Of a stretch of DNA of 7,438 nt, positions 1-4,721 are shown piece after piece. The notes below the pieces were generated by a model. The model did no database searches and was not told the DNA's origin. It worked only from the letters and a program-made list of their open reading frames with translations. The position numbers and the translations under genes were made by a program. Numbering within the stretch: position 1 is the stretch's first letter; each line of letters begins with the position of its first letter. Origin of the DNA: an uncultured delta proteobacterium (GTDB lineage Bacteria > Myxococcota_A > Polyangia > Polyangiales > Ga0077539); assembly GCA_903860995.1 (NCBI GenBank), contig CAIOSS010001054.1, positions 1 through 7,438 of the forward strand, read 5' to 3'.

Positions 1-13
1 AATCCCAGCTCCT

Positions 14-38
14 CCTTGCGACCCTTGCGACCCTTGCG
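14..38. repeat. Short 9-bp tandem repeat, about 2.8 copies
   Basis: The unit CCTTGCGAC occurs at 14-22 and 23-31, with a third partial copy at 32-38. It lies upstream of the MDR gene in a stretch (1-137) where no gene can be called. All three + frames are open over most of this stretch. Frame 1 ends in a TGA at 139-141 that overlaps the MDR start as ATGA, so the tail of an upstream gene is possible but its peptide is low-complexity. The opposite strand reads a Lys/Arg-rich repeat peptide. Confidence 0.7.
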
Positions 39-137
39 GTTCTTCTCCCCGAAGCAGCCGCAGCGGCGCCCCGACGAGCGCCCGTCGACCCGGCGGGCGG
101 GTCGCGCTACGGGTGGCGCCGATCGGAGCGCAGACGG

Positions 138-1169
138 ATGAAGAAGGTGTCGATCGCCCGCGCAGGGGCCTACGATCAGCTGCGCATCGTGGAGGCCGCG
201 GCCCTGGTGCCGGGCGCCGGGGAGGTGCGCGTCGACGTCGCCTTCGCGGGCGTCAACTACGCCGACTGCGTGGTGCGCATGGGGCTCTACGAGTCGGCGA
301 AGAAGTACGTGGGGTGGCCCATCACCCCGGGCTTCGAGGTGGCCGGGACCGTGGGCGCCGTGGGCCCCGGCGTCGACCCGACGCTCCTGGGCGCGGAGGT
401 CTTCGCGGTGACGCGCTTCGGCGGGTACGCCTCGCAGGTGGTGGTGCCCCGGGGGCAGGTGTTCGCGCGCCCGGCGCGGCTCTCGCTGGCCGAGGCGGCG
501 GCGTTCCCGGCGGTGCACATGACGGCCCACGTCGCGCTCTTCGAGCTGGCGCACCCGCGGCCGGGCGAGCGCGTGCTGGTGCACTCCGCGGCGGGGGGCG
601 TGGGCAGCGCGCTGGTGCAGCTGGCGAGGTCCGCGGGCTGCCACGTGACGGCGGTGGTGGGCGCCTCGGCGAAGGTCGCGGCGGCCCGGGCCCTCGGCGC
701 CGACGAGGTGATCGACCGCGCGACGGAGGACCTCTGGCGCCGCGCGGAGGCGATCTCCCCGCGGGGCTTCGACGTGGTGCTCGACGCCAACGGGGTGTCG
801 ACGCTCGACGGCAGCTACCGGCACACGGCGCCGATGGGGCGGCTGGTGGTCTACGGGTTCCACTCGATGATGCCGCGGCGGGGCGGGCGACCCGACTGGG
901 GGAAGCTCGCCCTCGACTGGCTGCGCACGCCGCGCTTCAACCCGCTGTCGCTCACCACCACCAGCCGCAGCGTGCTGGCCTTCAACCTGAGCTTCCTCTT
1001 CGACCGCACCGACCTGATGGAGTCGGGCATGGCCCGGCTGCTGGCGGCCCTGGAGGGCGGCGCCCTGCGCGCGCCGACGATCACCGTGTACCCCTTCGAG
1101 CGGGTGGCCGAGGCGCACGCCGCGCTGGAGTCGGGGCGCACCGTGGGCAAGCTGGTGTTGGCGATGTGA
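138..1169 (+). CDS. VAT-1/quinone oxidoreductase-like zinc-independent MDR dehydrogenase
   Basis: This 343-residue protein is a medium-chain dehydrogenase/reductase, predicted to be a cytoplasmic NAD(P)H-dependent oxidoreductase acting on quinones or activated carbonyl/alkene compounds. The N-terminal GroES-like part (about residues 1-125) contains the QOR-type stretch GVNYADCVVRMG (38-49) and PGFEVAGTV (64-72). The Rossmann part has the dinucleotide loop AAGGVG (151-156) followed by a helix and strand. The segment SVLAFNLSFLFDRTDLM (278-294), after an insertion of about 30 residues, resembles the VAT-1 subgroup, which lacks structural zinc; the Cys cluster of classical alcohol dehydrogenases is absent. 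Length is normal for the family. The ATG at 138 is preceded by GGAG nine bases upstream and begins where homologues usually begin (MKKVSIARAG). The frame is open further upstream to the window edge but has no start codon there. The exact substrate cannot be inferred. Confidence 0.93.
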   Translation: MKKVSIARAGAYDQLRIVEAAALVPGAGEVRVDVAFAGVNYADCVVRMGLYESAKKYVGWPITPGFEVAGTVGAVGPGVDPTLLGAEVFAVTRFGGYASQVVVPRGQVFARPARLSLAEAAAFPAVHMTAHVALFELAHPRPGERVLVHSAAGGVGSALVQLARSAGCHVTAVVGASAKVAAARALGADEVIDRATEDLWRRAEAISPRGFDVVLDANGVSTLDGSYRHTAPMGRLVVYGFHSMMPRRGGRPDWGKLALDWLRTPRFNPLSLTTTSRSVLAFNLSFLFDRTDLMESGMARLLAALEGGALRAPTITVYPFERVAEAHAALESGRTVGKLVLAM

Positions 1170-1277
1170 CGGCGGCGGCCAGGCTGCGGAGCGCCGCCCG
1201 CGCGCAGAACTTCGGGTCGACGCGCGGAGGGCTCTTCCATCCGACCCCGCTGGGCGTGATAGGGTCGCCGCGCGATC

Positions 1278-1631
1278 ATGGACACTGACTGGCGACTGAC
1301 GAGGGGCGGCGAGCTGCTGGCCATCCTGCGGCCCGACGGGCAGCAACTGATGACCGATCAACAGGCCGTCGAGGGGCGCTACGAGACCACCCCCGCGTTC
1401 GAGCCGGTGCGGCATCTCTTCGAGCGCGAGACGGCCTTGCTGGACGTCGACAGCGAGCAGGAGAACGCCGAGTGGGCGGACATCTGGGAGGAGCTCAGCG
1501 CCCCCGGCCTGTTCGTCGAGTCGCCCGATGGCCGCAAGCGCATCGACATCCTCTGGATCCATTTCAAGAACAACCGCGCGTGGTGGTTCCCGCTCTACCG
1601 CAGCCCGAAGACCCTCATCCGCGAAGGCTGA
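1278..1631 (+). CDS. Small uncharacterised protein with aromatic-rich C-terminus
   Basis: This is a 117-residue soluble, acidic protein with no signal peptide or membrane segment. G/C-ending codons dominate throughout, which supports real coding. The layout (W-x-L near residue 5, a G-x-x-L-A strand, PAFEPVRHLFERE at about 39-51, a W-x-x-x-W pair, GLFVESPDG, then a closing I-x-F-K-N-N-R-A-W-W-F strand) resembles from memory a group of uncharacterised bacterial proteins with consensus F-E-x-V-R-P-L-F-x-x-E and a final H-I-x-G-x-x-A-W. No function is known to me, and the resemblance is not tested by a search. The start ATG at 1278 has only a distant GGG as a ribosome-binding candidate, so translation initiation looks weak. 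It lies 108 bp after the MDR gene in the same direction, so co-transcription is possible. Its stop is only 18 bp before the large inverted repeat. Confidence 0.75.
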   Translation: MDTDWRLTRGGELLAILRPDGQQLMTDQQAVEGRYETTPAFEPVRHLFERETALLDVDSEQENAEWADIWEELSAPGLFVESPDGRKRIDILWIHFKNNRAWWFPLYRSPKTLIREG

Positions 1632-1649
1632 CACCCGCCAACCCCAGGG

Positions 1650-1833
1650 CATAGGCGTTAACCGTCGATCGCCGGCCGTGCCTGCGGGTTGAAACTTGCG
1701 GCAGCGATGGATTCGTTGGTGAACTCCACGCAAGTCCGCGGCGGACTTCCATCGAACCCCCGGCCAGCGGGACTATCGTTGCCGCAAGTTTCAACCTGCA
1801 GGCACGGTCGGCGATCAACGGTTAACGCCTATG
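1650..1833. repeat. 184-bp near-palindrome with 59-bp inverted arms (MITE-like or structured RNA)
   Basis: The left arm 1650-1708 and the right arm 1775-1833 are reverse complements at 55 of 59 positions. Outer ends read ATAGGCGTTAACCGT and, on the opposite arm, ACGGTTAACGCCTAT. All four differences are transitions: 1666/1817, 1675/1808, 1686/1797 and 1704/1779. In a + strand transcript three become G-U pairs and one is a C-A mismatch. The 66-bp centre holds a further odd palindrome, AAGTCCGC/GCGGACTT around base 1740, close to the centre of the whole element, plus a CGATGG (1705-1710)/CCATCG (1749-1754) pair. No transposase is encoded, so a non-autonomous MITE-like element is the leading idea. 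A target duplication is not clear: GGGC occurs next to both ends but offset by one base. A transcriptional insulator or structured RNA is possible. Confidence 0.85.
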
Positions 1834-1835
1834 GG

Positions 1836-1927
1836 GCGACAGCCCGGGGCAGGCCCCCAACCATCCGGAGCCCGACGTCCGGAGCCCGACGTCCGGAGCC
1901 CGACGTCCGGAGCCCCGGGGCTGTCGC
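1836..1927. repeat. Second inverted repeat flanking a tandem array
   Basis: The left arm GCGACAGCCCGGGGC (1836-1850) pairs with the right arm GCCCCGGGGCTGTCGC (1912-1927) with a single bulged base, forming a hairpin that encloses the 14-bp tandem repeat. It begins only three bases after the first large inverted repeat ends, so the two may be parts of one composite element. Confidence 0.7.
1864..1914. repeat. 14-bp tandem repeat, about 3.6 copies
   Basis: The unit TCCGGAGCCCGACG is repeated exactly at 1864, 1878 and 1892, with a partial fourth copy from 1906. Each unit contains the palindrome TCCGGA and each junction creates GACGTC. The array is too short-period for CRISPR and has no spacers. 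It sits in the loop of the surrounding inverted repeat. Confidence 0.9.
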
Positions 1928-1953
1928 TCCGGGCTGGGCGCGCTGGGAGGGCG

Positions 1954-2054
1954 TGGGCGGGTGCTCCCCTCGATCGGCGAGGCCGGGGACTGCAGGCCTG
2001 GGCGGGTGCTCCCCTCGATCGGCGAGGCCGGGGACTGCAGGCCTGGGCGGGTGC
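1954..2054. repeat. 45-bp perfect tandem repeat, about 2.2 copies
   Basis: Two identical 45-bp units occupy 1954-1998 and 1999-2043, followed by the first 11 bases of a third (2044-2054). The unit starts TGGGCGGGTGCTCCCCTCGA and includes the small dyad CCTCG/CGAGG with a five-base loop and an ACTGCAGGCC end. Identity of the copies suggests recent duplication or slippage. The period is a multiple of three, so frames stay open across it, but the encoded peptides are not protein-like. Confidence 0.9.
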
Positions 2055-2089
2055 CCTGCTCAACCCTTCAAGTCCCCTGTGGAAAGGTA

Positions 2090-2389
2090 CTAGGTCGGGT
2101 CGGTCTTCCCGATCACCTGCGCGGTCTCGCGTATCTCCGCCGCCAGGCGCTCCTCCTCGAACGCGGCCTGGCGTGCTTGCTCAGCCTGGTTGCGCCCCGT
2201 CTCCGCCACCCGGCGGGCTGCCTCGGCCACCTCGCGTTTCCGCTCGCTCGTGGCGCGGGCCTCGTCGGCCGCCGCCCGCGCCTCCTCCGCGGCGATGCGC
2301 GCTGCCTCGGCGGCCTGGCGCAGGAGCTCGCGCGTCGCTGGGAGCTCCTCGCTGATGCTGCGCGCGTCCTCGTCCACCGTCATGTCCAT
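2090..2389 (-). CDS. Small alanine-rich coiled-coil protein
   Basis: This 99-residue protein is almost wholly helical in character. Residues about 12-92 are dense in Ala, Glu and Arg, with repeated A-A-E-A-A-R and E-A-R-x-A-A-x-E patterns and no Pro or Gly runs, so a long coiled coil is the likely fold. There is no signal peptide, membrane segment or cysteine. I chose the ATG at 2387-2389 because GGGAGG (2396-2401 on the opposite strand) lies six bases upstream; a GTG at 2417-2419 would add ten residues but has no comparable site. The gene begins 58 bp after pagP on the same strand and is probably the last gene of that unit. Function is unknown. A structural, scaffold or chaperone-like role would be a guess. 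Confidence 0.75.
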   Translation of the reverse strand: MDMTVDEDARSISEELPATRELLRQAAEAARIAAEEARAAADEARATSERKREVAEAARRVAETGRNQAEQARQAAFEEERLAAEIRETAQVIGKTDPT

Positions 2390-2447
2390 CTCGCGCCTCC
2401 CGAGACGAGTGAGCAGCACCCGCGCCGGGGAAGGAGACCCGCAGTGA

Positions 2448-3092
2448 CTACAGGCGGATCTGGATCCACGTGAAGATCACCGCGCCGAGGCCCTCCGAGC
2501 CGGGCACGAAGGTGCTCTCGATGGAGATGCGCGCGAGGCCGATCGACAGTAGTGGCAGCACGATGGGCATCGGGACGTAGTTCCAGTCCCAGCGCCCCAT
2601 CAGGAAGAGCATGTACCCGGCGCCGACGGTGAGGTCGGGGTCGTCGCCGAGGAGGCGCCAGTTCCAGATGTGGATATACCCGATGTTGTATTGCAGCCGC
2701 GCCGCGGAGTCCTCGAAGACGATGCCGAACACCTCGCGACGATTGCCCCGCTCGTCGAGGAGAGCGCGCCCGAGGCCCATCCCGCGCGGCCACTCGGTGT
2801 AACGCGCGATCTTCTCGGGCGGGTACACCGAGCGCAGGTGGTGGGTGTTGATCGGGGTCAGCACCGTCGTCTCGCCGAGCCGCAGGGTTTCAGCCCAGTT
2901 GTGCAGCACCCCGCCGCGCGGGGCCTTGGTCGGCGGATGCTCGACCTCTCCGCGCACGCGCACGGTCGCCTCGGGTCCGAGTCGCGGGGCCCCAGCCCGG
3001 AAGGAGCTGCACGCGACGACGACGAAGCCCACGAGCGCGATCACGTGGAGGGTTCGCACAAATGTTCGACTCCGGCGCTCCGGTGCGCTCAT
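2448..3092 (-). CDS. pagP: PagP-family lipid A palmitoyltransferase with lipoprotein-type leader
   Basis: PagP is an eight-stranded outer-membrane barrel that moves palmitate from the sn-1 position of a phospholipid to lipid A, leaving a lysophospholipid. The family was recognised by comparison with the remembered E. coli protein. H85 aligns without gaps to the E. coli catalytic His, and D128-S129 in FEDS match its Asp-Ser pair at exactly the same spacing (43 residues from H85 to D128). Between them RY-x-E, G-x-G and DE-x-GN are shared. The C-terminal half keeps DWNYVPMPIVLPLLSIG (169-185), FVPG (195-198) and an aromatic-ending last strand. Residues 1-27 form an export signal ending in VVVAC, with C28 a plausible lipidation site. 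This is odd because PagP normally has a simple signal peptide, and about 35 extra residues lie between C28 and the barrel region. I chose ATG 3090-3092 because it gives a normal signal n-region and has a G-run just upstream; ATGs at 3116 and 3137 are less likely. An AT-rich TATGAA (3112-3117) is a possible -10. Confidence 0.88.
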   Translation of the reverse strand: MSAPERRSRTFVRTLHVIALVGFVVVACSSFRAGAPRLGPEATVRVRGEVEHPPTKAPRGGVLHNWAETLRLGETTVLTPINTHHLRSVYPPEKIARYTEWPRGMGLGRALLDERGNRREVFGIVFEDSAARLQYNIGYIHIWNWRLLGDDPDLTVGAGYMLFLMGRWDWNYVPMPIVLPLLSIGLARISIESTFVPGSEGLGAVIFTWIQIRL

Positions 3093-3251
3093 GCGACCCC
3101 CCAGCGCGCAATTCATATGCCGGATTTCGGGTGTCATGGTCGGCGTCGAGGCCTTGCCTCATCGCCCCGGCGCGGCCGAGCGCGGAGCGCATCCGCTGCG
3201 CGAGGGTGCACCCTCTGCGCCGCTGGCGCCGAACGCCTGGACGGTGACCCT
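3093..3251 (-). promoter_or_regulatory. Probable promoter/leader region of pagP
   Basis: This 159-bp gap between the upstream membrane-protein gene and pagP contains one of the few AT-rich patches in the window. On the - strand TATGAA (3112-3117) could serve as a -10, with ATGACA (3132-3137) as a weak -35, but the spacer is only 14 bases. pagP may therefore have its own promoter and need not depend on read-through. No operator-like dyad or terminator was recognised. Confidence 0.25.
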
Positions 3252-4721
3252 TCAGGGCCCGAGCGCGCGGGAGGGGGCCACCGGGGCGCTACGCCTCTGG
3301 GCGTACCGGGCCGCCTGCGAGACGCGCCAGACCGCGAGCGAGAGCGGCTTCACGAGCTTCGTGATGTCCTCGAGGTCGTCCGGGGTGATCACCGCGCCGG
3401 GAGACGGGACCACCCGCACCACGCCGACGCGCTCGCCGTGGACGGCGAGCGTGAACCACAGCGTCGCCGGCTCGCCGAAGGCGCCGTCCACCAGGCGGGC
3501 CTCGCCCTTCAGGTCGGGCGGCCCGGAGCCGGGCGGGGGCTCCGGCGAGAACACCGGGGCACCGCCCGCGACGCGGAAGATCTCGACCCGACTCCCCGGC
3601 CAGCCGTGCGCGAAGGCGCCCCTCACGGCCCACAGGACCTCCGGCTCCGTGCGAGCGTCTTCGAGGGCGACCGCGCCGAGGGCGACCGCCGCGTCGCGAT
3701 CGCCGAAGCCCGGGAAGAGCACGTACCCGACCACGCGGGCCAGCACGGCGTGACCATAGATCACCAGGGCGACCGTGACGCCCACCCCCGCGAGCGCGGC
3801 GACGAGGGTCTGGCCCCGGTGGTGCTGCCAGCCGTCCAGGCCGTTTTTGCCCAGCACCAGCGCGATGGACACCGCCGCCATGACCAGGAGCGACCTGCTG
3901 AAGAACCTCGGCAAGACGCGCCCGAGGCTCCAGCGCCGGTACTTGAGCACGGCGACCGCGAGGGCCACGACGGTGCAGCACTGGAGGGCCGGGTAGACGA
4001 GGTGGGCGAGCATCTCGCCGACGAGGCCGCCGACGAGCAGCCGTATCGCGAAGGCCGCGATGCTCGCCGAGACGCCCCACACGAACCACTCCATCTGCTG
4101 GCGGTGGGCGGCGTCCTGTTCGAGGTAGCGCGCCCCCATCGCCGCGATGCCCAGCGCGACGAAACCGAGGTGGATCGCCGCGCTCCGGGAGGGGTGCTCG
4201 CGCAGGCCGTCCCAGCCGGGGATGCCCACCGGGTGGAGGAGCAGCCAGGCGGTGGCGATCCACACCCCGAAGAGGACCCGCCGCCAGGGCTCGACGGGCC
4301 GGTCGCGCGGCAGCGTGAGCATGGCGTATGCGAGGGCCGCGAGCGCGAGGAGGCGGTTGAGGTCGAACACCCACTGCCCGCGCGAGGGCAGGTGCGGGAG
4401 GAGCGTCCCGACGTCGACCCCATACGCGAGCACTCCCCCCGCGAGCATGGTCGGGAAGGCCTCGCGGCGGCCGTACCAGGCGAGCATCCCCGCCGACGCG
4501 GTGAAGGCCATGAGCTTCAGCGCGAGCCCCAGCAGGATCAACCCGAGCACGACGGACTCGGCCGTCCCCTTGCCGAGCCCGTCGCGGGTGAGCTCCGCGA
4601 AGACGAGCGTCCGCCCGTTGCCCTTGCCGAACTCCTGGAAGGCCGACCAGGCGATCACCGGCCCGACCACCGCGAGCGCGGCGCAGAGCGCGAGCCAGGC
4701 GCGGGCCAGCTGTAGCTTCAC
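3252..4721 (-). CDS. Polytopic membrane protein with GAF-like C-terminal domain (kinase-less sensor-like)
   Basis: This 489-residue protein starts with GTG at 4719-4721, whose last two bases plus the next A form the TGA stop of the patatin gene (GTGA overlap), so translation is probably coupled. About eight to ten hydrophobic helices lie at roughly 7-28, 56-83, 90-108, 119-137, 147-165, 181-197, 210-231, 236-260, 275-292 and 304-325. The loop plus helix Q-D-A-A-H-R-Q-Q-M-E-W-F-V-W-G (202-216) resembles the R-Q-Q-x-x-W-x-x-x-G segment common in the membrane sensor half of multi-TM histidine kinases. Residues about 340-475 form a soluble domain with alternating strands and helices (LWAVRGAF, WFTLAVHGERVGVVRVV, a closing long helix) that looks GAF-like. 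The protein ends soon after, so the His-containing dimerisation and ATPase domains expected after such a module are missing. It probably senses or anchors in the inner membrane and may regulate the patatin. The ligand is unknown and the GAF call is tentative. Confidence 0.85.
   Translation of the reverse strand: MKLQLARAWLALCAALAVVGPVIAWSAFQEFGKGNGRTLVFAELTRDGLGKGTAESVVLGLILLGLALKLMAFTASAGMLAWYGRREAFPTMLAGGVLAYGVDVGTLLPHLPSRGQWVFDLNRLLALAALAYAMLTLPRDRPVEPWRRVLFGVWIATAWLLLHPVGIPGWDGLREHPSRSAAIHLGFVALGIAAMGARYLEQDAAHRQQMEWFVWGVSASIAAFAIRLLVGGLVGEMLAHLVYPALQCCTVVALAVAVLKYRRWSLGRVLPRFFSRSLLVMAAVSIALVLGKNGLDGWQHHRGQTLVAALAGVGVTVALVIYGHAVLARVVGYVLFPGFGDRDAAVALGAVALEDARTEPEVLWAVRGAFAHGWPGSRVEIFRVAGGAPVFSPEPPPGSGPPDLKGEARLVDGAFGEPATLWFTLAVHGERVGVVRVVPSPGAVITPDDLEDITKLVKPLSLAVWRVSQAARYAQRRSAPVAPSRALGP

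Larger units (their letters stand above)
1632..2089. other. Gene-free, repeat-packed block between convergent genes
   Basis: This 458-bp stretch separates the + strand gene ending at 1631 from the - strand gene ending at 2090. I see no credible gene in it. The open frames that cross it are low-complexity products of the repeats (repeated A/G/R/P-rich peptides). It contains three independent repeat structures in a row, listed separately: a long near-palindrome, a hairpin enclosing a 14-bp tandem array, and a 45-bp tandem repeat. No simple hairpin followed by a T-run was seen on either strand. Confidence 0.85.

Noticed and set aside
1171..1227. Rho-independent terminator after the MDR gene
   Set aside because: Two 7-bp GC hairpins (1171-1177/1192-1198 and 1198-1204/1221-1227) exist, but loops are 14-16 bases, there is no T-run, and such stems are frequent by chance at this GC content.
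113..1288. A + strand open frame of 391 codons overlapping the MDR gene
   Set aside because: It is a shifted frame of the MDR gene; the product is an Arg/Gly/Ala-rich shadow with no recognisable domain.
1650..1833. Integron attC site
   Set aside because: The GTTAAC at the ends does not fit the GTTRRRY/RYYYAAC core pattern, and no integrase or cassette layout is seen.
1864..2054. CRISPR array
   Set aside because: The 14-bp and 45-bp units are directly contiguous with no unique spacers, and no cas gene is present.
1689..2473. Several open frames crossing the repeat block on both strands
   Set aside because: They are created by the 14-bp and 45-bp repeats, give repeated A/G/R/P peptides, and have no ribosome-binding sites or homology signal.
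3093..3137. Longer N-terminus for PagP from ATG 3137 or 3116
   Set aside because: Neither start has a ribosome-binding site, and both would put extra residues before an otherwise standard signal n-region that begins at 3092.
2670..4715. A + strand open frame of 681 codons opposite pagP and the membrane-protein gene
   Set aside because: It is antisense to two genes with clear family or membrane features and encodes an Arg/Glu/His/Pro-rich shadow typical of GC-rich antisense frames.
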